The notes below the pieces were generated by a model. The model saw only the letters and a program-made list of their open reading frames with translations, was not told the DNA's origin and did not search any database. This document shows positions 1 to 5,284 of a stretch of DNA of 5,381 nucleotides, piece after piece. This DNA is from Candidatus Firestoneibacteriota bacterium (lineage in GTDB: Bacteria > JACRDZ01): the NCBI GenBank assembly GCA_016212735.1, contig JACRDZ010000108.1, positions 1-5,381 of the forward strand, given 5' to 3'. Position numbers and translations under genes: made by a program. Position 1 is the stretch's first letter, and each line of letters opens with the position of its first letter.

Positions 1-101
1 AATTCAATGGTTAGAAAAGATAAAAGCACAGTTAATACAAGCAGAATAATAAATTTTTTCAAAAAACTTGTTTTTAATGTATTAATTGCTGTGCTGATCA
101 T
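1..101 (-). CDS. N-terminal fragment of a putative membrane or exported protein (runs off the window edge)
   Basis: An open frame starts with ATG at 101 and runs out of the window at position 1, giving 33 complete codons. The fragment begins MISTAINTLKTSFLKK and continues into a hydrophobic stretch (roughly residues 17-31, rich in Ile, Leu, Val and Phe). Two lysines precede it, as expected for a signal peptide or an N-terminal signal anchor with a cytoplasmic N-terminus. A GGTGA Shine-Dalgarno sits 5 bases before the ATG, which supports this start. It has the same orientation as the upstream kelch gene, 152 bases away, so it may be a separate unit or a loosely attached operon member. The rest of the protein is outside the window, so no function can be given. 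The opposite strand also has a short open tail here (2-49), but with no start or family signature I prefer the minus-strand reading. Confidence 0.6.
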   Translation of the reverse strand, partial: MISTAINTLKTSFLKKFIILLVLTVLLSFLTIE

Positions 102-106
102 ATATC

Positions 107-111
107 TCACC
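107..111 (-). promoter_or_regulatory. Ribosome binding site of the partial membrane-protein gene
   Basis: GGTGA on the minus strand matches the 3' part of the AGGAGGTGA consensus and lies 5 bases upstream of the ATG at 101. It is the main reason for calling a real gene start there despite only 33 codons being visible. Confidence 0.55.
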
Positions 112-150
112 GATTAAATCCTTACTTTATGTCCACTTGTATTAATTCTA

Positions 151-178
151 TATATACACAACAAAGACAAAAAGTGAA
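151..178 (-). promoter_or_regulatory. Weak candidate promoter for the gene starting at 101
   Basis: On the minus strand TTCACT (178-173) matches 4 of 6 bases of the -35 consensus. It is followed by 16 bases and TATATA (156-151) as a -10. This would start transcription near 144 and give a leader of about 43 bases before the ATG at 101. The background is very AT-rich, so such matches arise easily by chance. An alternative -10 (TAGAAT) overlaps it. Low confidence. Confidence 0.3.
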
Positions 179-212
179 GGGTTTTGTATTTGTGTACAAT
201 GATTTAACCTAT

Positions 213-233
213 TAATAATAACATCTATTATTA
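213..233. repeat. AT-only inverted repeat downstream of the kelch gene
   Basis: TAATAATA (213-220) and TATTATTA (226-233) form a perfect 8-bp stem around a 5-base loop, 20 bases after the kelch stop codon. On the minus strand no U-run follows, so it is not a convincing intrinsic terminator for the operon. On the plus strand it is followed by TGTTTTT. With no GC pairs it would be weak as RNA. It is the only clear secondary structure between the kelch gene and the next gene. Confidence 0.35.
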
Positions 234-253
234 TGTTTTTCAAATAAGCAAGT

Positions 254-1288
254 TTAATGTATTGGGGAAATTAATATTTTTGTTTGTGGTCTTCCGCCGC
301 TTATACCGCCGCTTACAATCATAAAATTTTTATTTATTGTAATAGAATGAGAAAATACAGGTTGAGGCAGACTTTTAAGTTCTTTCCAAAAAATAATCAG
401 TCCGCCCTCTAGAAATTTACCTGCGAATACTTTCGATTGTGGGATTCCGTCTTTTATACCACCAGAAATAAAAATGTAATCTTTATAAACAATTCCAGCA
501 TGTTTTTCAAGGCTTAAAGGCATATCATCCATACTAATCCATTTTTCTATAGTTCCTGGTGAAGACACTTTTGCTCCATACACAGACTCTCCATTATGAT
601 ACCCTCCTGAAACATAAATAAAATCATTATATGAAAACATTATATGATCATAAACTGAAACAGGTAAAGGTGCAAGTTCCTGCCATTTTCCTGGAATACC
701 ATTGTTATCAATTGGAGATGAAAAGACCTTATTGGAAAGTTTATTGCCTATTTTACCTCCGCATACAAAGATATAACCTTTATTAACTGTTACTGCTGTT
801 TTAATAAGAGGTTCAGGGAGAAAAAAGGCTGAATTAGCTCTTCCAAGTGTTCCATCAGGATTTATAGGAAAAGATATTACACTTCCACGTTCGAATCCCA
901 TATTTTTTCCACCTGCAATATATAAATATCCGTCTTTATAATAAGCTCCAAATTCCTCCAGCACATAAGCAAGCGGAGGTGCTTTTTTCCATGATTTAAT
1001 TCCATTTTCATCGATTTCAGATGATAGAACAATAGCACGTGAAGTAGCAAGATTTTGTCCTGTAAATATATAAATTTTATCTAATACAGAGAAGGAATAA
1101 TGTTTGGAAACAGGTTCAAGTAAAGACTCAGTCGTTTTCCATTCACCTATTTCTCCTTTAAATTCTTCTTTGGTTTCTTTTGTGATTTCTGCTGCAATAG
1201 TTTTAGTTGGGAAGAAATTACAAATTAGAATAAAAATTAAACTTATCTTAATATATAAATATTGGTGTTTTAAAGCATTCTGTCTCAT
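254..1288 (-). CDS. Exported six-bladed kelch-like beta-propeller protein
   Basis: The 344-residue protein starts with a basic segment and a hydrophobic stretch (about residues 13-27), then TIAA at 30-33, a plausible signal peptidase I site. It is therefore probably secreted or periplasmic. The rest is one repeating unit of about 50 residues with a YIFxGG-type strand at residues 73-78, 123-127, 172-178, 225-229, 271-277 and 323-328: six kelch-like blades. Between strands the unit carries a 'SPI..nG..W' element, with tryptophans at 50, 100, 202, 250 and 301. The chain ends in ISPIH, so the N-terminal GEWK strand could close the last blade. Such propellers are usually binding or scaffold modules; no catalytic site is visible and the ligand is unknown. 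The start overlaps the rsmA stop as ATGA and has an AAAGG SD 6 bases upstream, so translation is probably coupled. It is the last gene of the four-gene operon. Confidence 0.85.
   Translation of the reverse strand: MRQNALKHQYLYIKISLIFILICNFFPTKTIAAEITKETKEEFKGEIGEWKTTESLLEPVSKHYSFSVLDKIYIFTGQNLATSRAIVLSSEIDENGIKSWKKAPPLAYVLEEFGAYYKDGYLYIAGGKNMGFERGSVISFPINPDGTLGRANSAFFLPEPLIKTAVTVNKGYIFVCGGKIGNKLSNKVFSSPIDNNGIPGKWQELAPLPVSVYDHIMFSYNDFIYVSGGYHNGESVYGAKVSSPGTIEKWISMDDMPLSLEKHAGIVYKDYIFISGGIKDGIPQSKVFAGKFLEGGLIIFWKELKSLPQPVFSHSITINKNFMIVSGGISGGRPQTKILISPIH
294..317. repeat. 12-base tandem duplication in the last kelch blade
   Basis: Two adjacent 12-base units (294-305 and 306-317) begin with the identical CCGCCGCTTA and differ at one position of twelve. 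Read on the minus strand they encode the consecutive SGG turns in VSGGISGGRP of the sixth blade. They are clearly more GC-rich than the surrounding sequence. A recent slippage duplication, or selection for the glycine turn, could explain them. Confidence 0.6.
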
Positions 1289-2100
1289 AATTTGCCTTTT
1301 ATTTTATTATTTATAACTGCACAAAATCTGGCAAAATCCTCAATAGATAAATTTTCCGCACGTAAAGTAGAGGGGATACTAGCTATTTTAAGTGAATCAT
1401 TAACATTTATATTATTTCCCCATGTTTCTATTATTGATAATGCATTGTGAAGCATTTTTCTGCGTTTTTGAAAAGCTGTACTGATAATTTTAAAAAATAG
1501 AGTTTCATTTTCAACTTTTACGAATGGCTTTTCACGAGGATAAAGTTTAATTATCATTGAATCTACTTTTGGTTTAGGATAAAACTCATTTTTAGATACT
1601 TCAGTAATTTTTTCAACTATCATATTATATTGGATGAATAATGTTAATGCTCCATATTTTCTTGAATCAGGAAAAGATAGAATTCTCTCACCTACTTCTT
1701 TCTGTAGCATAATAACAGATGATTTATATAATTGTTTATTTAAAATAAGGTATTCTAATATGGGAGAAGTAATATAATAAGGTATATTCCCTACAACTTT
1801 TATTTTGTTTGAAAGCTTAGAACCTATGATTTTATGCAGGGATGTATTTAAAATATCGGCATTTATAATGGAAACATTAGAATTGGGTTTAAATTTTTTT
1901 ACAAGTTTATTATACAAATATTTATCTATTTCTATAGCAATCAAATTACAGTTTTTTTTAGCAATAGCTTCTGTAAGAATACCATTACCAGGACCGATTT
2001 CAATTATAGTTTCATTTGAATGAATATCTATACTGTCAACAATCTGATCAATTATATTATGATTCTTTAAAAAAATCTGTCCAAGTTTACTTTTTTGCAT
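1285..2100 (-). CDS. rsmA: 16S rRNA (adenine(1518)-N(6)/adenine(1519)-N(6))-dimethyltransferase
   Basis: RsmA/KsgA uses S-adenosylmethionine to dimethylate two adjacent adenines in the loop of helix 45 of 16S rRNA, a late checkpoint in small-subunit maturation. The 271-residue length is typical. Visible motifs in order: LGQIFL near the N-terminus (residues 6-11; usually LGQNFL, so the Asn is Ile here), the SAM motif IEIGPGNG (33-40), acidic Glu57 in IEID, AD at 81-82, the catalytic NIPY (105-108), FYPKPKVDS (173-181), QKRRKML (211-217) and the C-terminal RAENLSIEDFARF (247-259). All core residues appear intact. The start has an AAGG SD 6 bases upstream and follows the upstream stop by 3 bases; the stop overlaps the kelch start as ATGA. 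Deeper paralogues include mitochondrial and Erm methyltransferases, but the C-terminal motif favours RsmA. Confidence 0.97.
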   Translation of the reverse strand: MQKSKLGQIFLKNHNIIDQIVDSIDIHSNETIIEIGPGNGILTEAIAKKNCNLIAIEIDKYLYNKLVKKFKPNSNVSIINADILNTSLHKIIGSKLSNKIKVVGNIPYYITSPILEYLILNKQLYKSSVIMLQKEVGERILSFPDSRKYGALTLFIQYNMIVEKITEVSKNEFYPKPKVDSMIIKLYPREKPFVKVENETLFFKIISTAFQKRRKMLHNALSIIETWGNNINVNDSLKIASIPSTLRAENLSIEDFARFCAVINNKIKGKL

Positions 2101-2103
2101 ATT

Positions 2104-2928
2104 TTACCTTAGTGTATTGGGATTGTAGTAATTAAGCAGTTTTTTTATGGTGTCTTGATAAACTGTTAAATTTTCTTCTGCTGAATGCCCAACTTCTTCT
2201 GCCACTTCCAGCATAAAAATAGATTTATATGAGATTCGGTTCAGTATTTCAATGATTTTTTTCCAGTTTATATTGCCTTTAAAAGGAAAGAAATGATCGT
2301 CACTATATCCGTTATTATCAGAAAAATGAACTGTAAGAAGTTTTTCACGTGTTTTTTCAAGGAAGCTGTATACTGTACCATTTGCATTAGCATGACTCGA
2401 ATCAAAACATATTCCTATATCAGGTGAATTAATATTTTTCATAACTTTATCAAAAAAATTATAATCTTCACCAACACGTCCAGGCAGCATATTTTCAACA
2501 GCAAGCTTTATTTCTCTTTTTTCACAATGTTCAAATATTTGAGATATGCTATTTATTGAGTTTTCTTCAGCAGTTTTTTTGTTGCTTAGAGTACCATACT
2601 TTGCTCCAGGATGAAGTATTCCCAGTTTTCCTCCTAATTGTCCGCATATTTCAACACCTTTTAATACTTCTTTACATGATTTTTCTCTCAGTTCCTGATC
2701 CGTACTTGAAATATCAATGTGATTGAAAGGAAGATGAAAAGAATGCACAGAAATGTTATATTTATCAAGATTAAACGAAAGCTTTTTAATATATTCTTTA
2801 TTATCAAATGGAATTCTTGGCGGATAACATCGTAATTCAATATGCTTTATGTCATAATCAGATAAAACAGGAAGAAATGGAATAACATCTTCGTGTCTAA
2901 AAATTAATACAGAAAGTCCGAATATCAT
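2104..2928 (-). CDS. Sugar phosphate isomerase/epimerase-like TIM-barrel protein
   Basis: The 274-residue protein belongs to the xylose isomerase-like / AP endonuclease 2 TIM-barrel superfamily. Likely barrel-end metal or active-site residues are visible in order: IELR (30-33), SVHSFHLPF (60-68), LHPG (105-108), VEN with Glu145, CFDSSH with Asp176 and His179, VHFSD with His201 and Asp204, DDHFFPFKGNI (210-220) and LEV with Glu241. This matches the usual Glu/Asp/His/Glu metal set. Family members isomerise or epimerise sugars, inositols or hydroxy acids, and some are endonuclease IV-like. The Asp-His-x-x-x-Pro-x-x-Gly-x-Ile region fits the small-molecule branch better than a DNA repair enzyme, but the substrate cannot be read from sequence. 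No signal peptide, so cytoplasmic. The start overlaps the hisC stop as ATGA (2925-2928), with an AAAGGA SD 6 bases upstream. Confidence 0.85.
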   Translation of the reverse strand: MIFGLSVLIFRHEDVIPFLPVLSDYDIKHIELRCYPPRIPFDNKEYIKKLSFNLDKYNISVHSFHLPFNHIDISSTDQELREKSCKEVLKGVEICGQLGGKLGILHPGAKYGTLSNKKTAEENSINSISQIFEHCEKREIKLAVENMLPGRVGEDYNFFDKVMKNINSPDIGICFDSSHANANGTVYSFLEKTREKLLTVHFSDNNGYSDDHFFPFKGNINWKKIIEILNRISYKSIFMLEVAEEVGHSAEENLTVYQDTIKKLLNYYNPNTLR

Positions 2929-4028
2929 AAATAGTCCTTTATTTTACTCAATGATTTAATAAATTTTTTATTTTCTTCGTCCAGTCCGATTGTGACGCGT
3001 ATAAATTCAGGATAACCAATAGCAACTCCGGATCTGACAAGCAAGCTGTTGGATAATAGTTTTTCACAAATCAATCTGGCATTATTTCCAACACGTACTA
3101 AAATAAAATTTGCTTCTGTAGGCACATAAAAAAATCCCATTTTTTCAAAAGAATCGTATAAATATTTTTTCCCTTCCTGATTTATCCTCCTGCTTTGTGT
3201 GATTATTTTTGGATTCAATATTGAGGCAAGAGCTCCAGCCTGAGCGAGAGAATTCACATTATACGGTTTACGCACAAGATTAAGATACTTAATTATTTCA
3301 AACGAAGAAATACCGTAACCAATACGCAGTCCAGCCATACTATAAATTTTTGAGAATGTTCGTATAGATATTATGTTTTCATATCTTTTTTTTATAAACT
3401 CTATACTATTCGGGAACTCATTATTTTCAACATATTCCATATAAGCTTCATCAAGTACAACTATAATACGCGGCGGGACATGTTTTAAAAAATATTCCAC
3501 TTCATTTTGAGTGACAATTGTACCAGTAGGATTATTTGGATTACAGATAAAAATAATTTTAGTTCTACTGTTTATTTTCTTAATAATTTTATTAAGGTCA
3601 TAAGTATAATTATTAAGATTTACGAACACAGGCTTTCCACCTGATATACGACAGAAAATCTCATAAGCGCTGAAAGAAGGCTGTCCTATGATAACTTCCT
3701 CTTCTGGATTTAAAAAAGTCTCACAAATCATTGAAAGTATTTCATCTCCGCCGTTTCCAAGAATGATGTTTTGAGGCATAACTTTAAGTTTTTTAGCCAA
3801 TGCTTTTCTGAGATAAAACGCCCCCCCCTCAGGATAACGGTTAATATTATTCAATTCATTCTGTATAGCCTGAATAACTTCCTGCGAAGCAGAACGTGGA
3901 TTTTCGTTAGACATAAGAAGCGTTATGTCTCTAATATTCAATTCCCGTTCTATCTCTTTTATTGGTTTTGGCGGTGTATAAGGAACAATTTCAAGAATAT
4001 TGCTGCGTACAAGATCTTTTATCTTCAT
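2925..4028 (-). CDS. hisC: Histidinol-phosphate aminotransferase (class I/II PLP aminotransferase)
   Basis: HisC transfers an amino group from glutamate to imidazole-acetol phosphate, making histidinol phosphate in histidine synthesis; many HisC enzymes also act on aromatic keto acids. The 367 residues show the family order: IVPYTPPKP (14-22), SNENP (40-44), RYPEGG (64-69), GNGGDE (91-96), CNPNNPTGT (162-170), DEAY (193-196), the PLP-lysine motif TFSK (224-227, Lys227) with AGLRIGY (232-238), and FIRVTIG (342-348) with Arg344 as the likely substrate-carboxylate anchor. All key residues are present. It is first in the operon, 35 bases from the predicted -10, with an AAAGGA SD 8 bases before the ATG. 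No other his genes are in the window, so a broader aromatic aminotransferase role cannot be excluded. An uninterrupted G8 run at the RYPEGG codons is unusual for this base composition. Confidence 0.93.
   Translation of the reverse strand: MKIKDLVRSNILEIVPYTPPKPIKEIERELNIRDITLLMSNENPRSASQEVIQAIQNELNNINRYPEGGAFYLRKALAKKLKVMPQNIILGNGGDEILSMICETFLNPEEEVIIGQPSFSAYEIFCRISGGKPVFVNLNNYTYDLNKIIKKINSRTKIIFICNPNNPTGTIVTQNEVEYFLKHVPPRIIVVLDEAYMEYVENNEFPNSIEFIKKRYENIISIRTFSKIYSMAGLRIGYGISSFEIIKYLNLVRKPYNVNSLAQAGALASILNPKIITQSRRINQEGKKYLYDSFEKMGFFYVPTEANFILVRVGNNARLICEKLLSNSLLVRSGVAIGYPEFIRVTIGLDEENKKFIKSLSKIKDYL
3821..3828 (-). repeat. G8 homopolymer tract inside hisC
   Basis: Eight consecutive C on the plus strand are eight G in the hisC mRNA, covering the Glu-Gly-Gly-Ala codons (residues 67-70). 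The glycines are typical at this site in HisC, but the codons chosen (GGG GGG) make an uninterrupted tract in an AT-rich gene. Length changes here would frameshift the gene after about 70 residues. The reading frame is intact in this copy. Confidence 0.8.
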
Positions 4029-4036
4029 AATATTTA

Positions 4037-4042
4037 TCCTTT
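4037..4042 (-). promoter_or_regulatory. Ribosome binding site of hisC
   Basis: AAAGGA on the minus strand lies 8 bases upstream of the ATG at 4028 and supports that start. The isomerase gene uses the same hexamer (2935-2940) with 6-base spacing. Confidence 0.7.
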
Positions 4043-4062
4043 AAAAATTATTCGATTTTAAG

Positions 4063-4091
4063 ATTATAGGTTAAAATAGCATAAAAGTAAA
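4063..4091 (-). promoter_or_regulatory. Sigma70-type promoter of the hisC-isomerase-rsmA-kelch operon
   Basis: On the minus strand TTTACT (4091-4086, 4 of 6 matches to TTGACA) is followed by exactly 17 bases and a perfect TATAAT (4068-4063). Transcription would start near 4056, giving a leader of about 28 bases that contains the hisC SD. No T-box, riboswitch or His leader peptide fits in so short a leader, so control by attenuation is unlikely. It is the best promoter seen for the operon, since the downstream genes overlap or nearly touch. Confidence 0.65.
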
Positions 4092-4106
4092 TTAAAACAT
4101 ACTATA

Positions 4107-4121
4107 CCCCAATTCTAGGGG
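4107..4121. repeat. CCCC-N7-GGGG inverted repeat in the divergent promoter region
   Basis: CCCC (4107-4110) and GGGG (4118-4121) flank a 7-base AT-rich spacer. The block is the only GC-rich element in 270 bases of AT-rich intergenic DNA. It lies about 50-65 bases upstream of the predicted hisC operon start and about 130 bases upstream of the predicted start of the plus-strand gene. A protein-binding site is possible; four pairs are too few for a stable terminator and no regulator is recognised. Confidence 0.3.
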
Positions 4122-4180
4122 AATAAATAAAAGGTCTTCATAAAAATTACGTGTTGGAGTTTATATATTTATTTATGGGA

Positions 4181-4194
4181 TTGATAAAAATCAA
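4181..4194. promoter_or_regulatory. FNR/CRP-family-like operator (TTGAT-N4-ATCAA)
   Basis: The 14 bases TTGAT-AAAA-ATCAA match the textbook FNR consensus TTGATNNNNATCAA at all ten defined positions. The centre (4187.5) lies about 60-61 bases upstream of the predicted start of the plus-strand Cys-cluster/TPR gene, a classical class I activator distance. That promoter has a good extended -10 but a poor -35, as activator-dependent promoters often do. The sequence match is seen; that an FNR-type regulator exists in this organism and acts here is inference. The site is about 131 bases upstream of the hisC operon start, too far for simple activation there. Confidence 0.5.
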
Positions 4195-4212
4195 ATAATA
4201 TTTTGGGTTCAA

Positions 4213-4241
4213 TTAGATAATAAAAATAAATATGATATAAT
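4213..4241 (+). promoter_or_regulatory. Extended -10 promoter of the Cys-cluster/TPR gene
   Basis: A perfect TATAAT (4236-4241) is preceded by TGA, making the extended -10 TGNTATAAT. The hexamer 17 bases upstream, TTAGAT (4213-4218), is a poor -35. Transcription would start at about 4248-4249, leaving a leader of about 50 bases before the ATG at 4299. Confidence 0.6.
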
Positions 4242-4285
4242 ATTTTTTGTTAGTTATTAAAATTTTTAAAATCAATAATCAATTT

Positions 4286-4292
4286 GAGGTGA
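4286..4292 (+). promoter_or_regulatory. Ribosome binding site of the Cys-cluster/TPR gene
   Basis: GAGGTGA is a strong match to the anti-Shine-Dalgarno end of 16S rRNA and sits 6 bases before the ATG at 4299, fixing that start. It is stronger than the SD sites seen in the opposing operon. Confidence 0.8.
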
Positions 4293-4298
4293 ATTTAA

Positions 4299-5246
4299 AT
4301 GAGTATAATTAAATGTGTAAAGTGCGGTTTTAGAAAAGGGCCACAACCATGTAAAATAAAAAGCGGGAATAGAGTATGTTCTGTTTGTTGTTTGATATTA
4401 TGTAACGGAAATTGCAAAGGCTGCAGTTATTACAAACCTTCAAAAAAAATTTCAGAAGATAAAAAATTTATTGCTATATTAAATCCAGAAATTGAAGAAA
4501 AATGTAAAAATATTATGTCTTTAGCTGAGAAAGGACAAATTAAAAAAGCTAATAAATTGATGAGCGAACTCTTAATAAAATATCCTAATTCTCATACTAT
4601 TCAGTTTTATATGGGGACATTATACGCGCTTGATGAGGAATTTGAAAGAGCTATAGAATTTTTTAAAAGAGCTATTCAAATCTTTCCATATTTTATTGAA
4701 GCATATTTTAATCTGGCTTTAGCCTATACCAAAATTTTTAATTTATCAGAATCTGTTTCAGCATTAAAAAATGTAATACGTTTGAGTGATAGTTCAAATG
4801 AATTGGCAATAGAAGCAAAGAAAAGGCTAAATGATTTAGAAAATTTAGTAAAACATGAAAAAGGGTTAAGTTTGAGTATGTATTTAGAAAATGAAAAAAT
4901 CTTTAAAAAAGCTTTTGAAGCTCTTAGAAAAGAAGATTATTATTTAGCAATAGAATTATTTGAATCTGTTTTAAAAGTCGATCCTGAAAATGTGCAATCA
5001 TGGGGCAATCTCGGCCTTGCTTATGCTGGTTTAGGTAAAAAAAGTAAAGCTCTTGAATGTTTGAGTAAAGCGATAGAGCTTGATCCTGATTATGAAGTAG
5101 CGATTATAAATAGAATTTTCTTAGATAAGGAAATGGAAGAAGGGAAAAGCTTATCTATGAAAGATATAAAAAGTGTGGAATACTATAAAGATTACAAGGA
5201 CAGATCGTTAATAGATGAAACCATAAATAATATAAAAAATTCTTAA
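4299..5246 (+). CDS. TPR-repeat protein with N-terminal cysteine-rich metal-binding motif
   Basis: The 315-residue protein has no signal peptide and is probably cytoplasmic. The first 45 residues hold nine cysteines: C6-x2-C9, C18, C27-x2-C30-C31, C35, C39-x2-C42, ending in SYY. The pairs resemble a zinc ribbon or knuckle, and the VCSVCC...C...C..C-Y layout recalls N-terminal Cys motifs I have seen in uncharacterised bacterial proteins; an Fe-S cluster is the alternative. Helical TPR units follow: a degenerate one about 64-97, clear ones about 98-131 (ending in FKRAIQIFP) and 132-165, a linker to about 198, then units about 199-232 (ending in VLKVDPEN) and 233-266 (GNLGLAYAGLGK to AIELDPDY). 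TPRs make protein-binding surfaces, so an adaptor or metal-dependent sensor role is plausible, but no partner or enzyme activity is visible. It is divergent from the hisC operon, with its own promoter and an FNR-type site upstream. Confidence 0.8.
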   Translation: MSIIKCVKCGFRKGPQPCKIKSGNRVCSVCCLILCNGNCKGCSYYKPSKKISEDKKFIAILNPEIEEKCKNIMSLAEKGQIKKANKLMSELLIKYPNSHTIQFYMGTLYALDEEFERAIEFFKRAIQIFPYFIEAYFNLALAYTKIFNLSESVSALKNVIRLSDSSNELAIEAKKRLNDLENLVKHEKGLSLSMYLENEKIFKKAFEALRKEDYYLAIELFESVLKVDPENVQSWGNLGLAYAGLGKKSKALECLSKAIELDPDYEVAIINRIFLDKEMEEGKSLSMKDIKSVEYYKDYKDRSLIDETINNIKNS

Positions 5247-5284
5247 CTAATTTAAAGTATAGGAATTTCAAAGTTCATAATTTA

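Noticed and set aside
2..49. Plus-strand open tail IQWLEKIKAQLIQAE ending in two TAA codons, as the C-terminus of an upstream gene
   Set aside because: It is only 15 codons with no family signature. The antisense frame has a start codon, an SD and a signal-peptide-like profile, so this is more likely a shadow of that gene. Extension beyond position 1 would settle it.
25..95. Imperfect inverted repeat (25-39 with 78-95), and TGTATTAATT repeated at 78-87 and 138-147
   Set aside because: The arms are 15 bases, mostly A/T with a 3-base bulge and a 38-base loop, and both lie in the coding start of the partial gene. The direct repeat is also AT-only. Both are plausible by chance at this composition.
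887..904. T-loop-like GTTCGAATCC suggesting a tRNA
   Set aside because: The flanking bases do not form a 5-bp T stem, no acceptor or anticodon arm is present, and the stretch encodes the GFERG region of the kelch protein.
1104..1316. Plus-strand 70-codon open frame
   Set aside because: It lies antisense to the start of the kelch gene and the end of rsmA, has no convincing SD, and its hydrophobic segment is the complement of the kelch signal-peptide region.
1805..2023. Plus-strand 72-codon open frame
   Set aside because: It is antisense to the SAM-binding part of rsmA, whose motifs are unambiguous.
3771..4061. Plus-strand 96-codon open frame
   Set aside because: It is antisense to the hisC N-terminus and runs through its promoter. 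Composition is low-complexity and no domain is visible.
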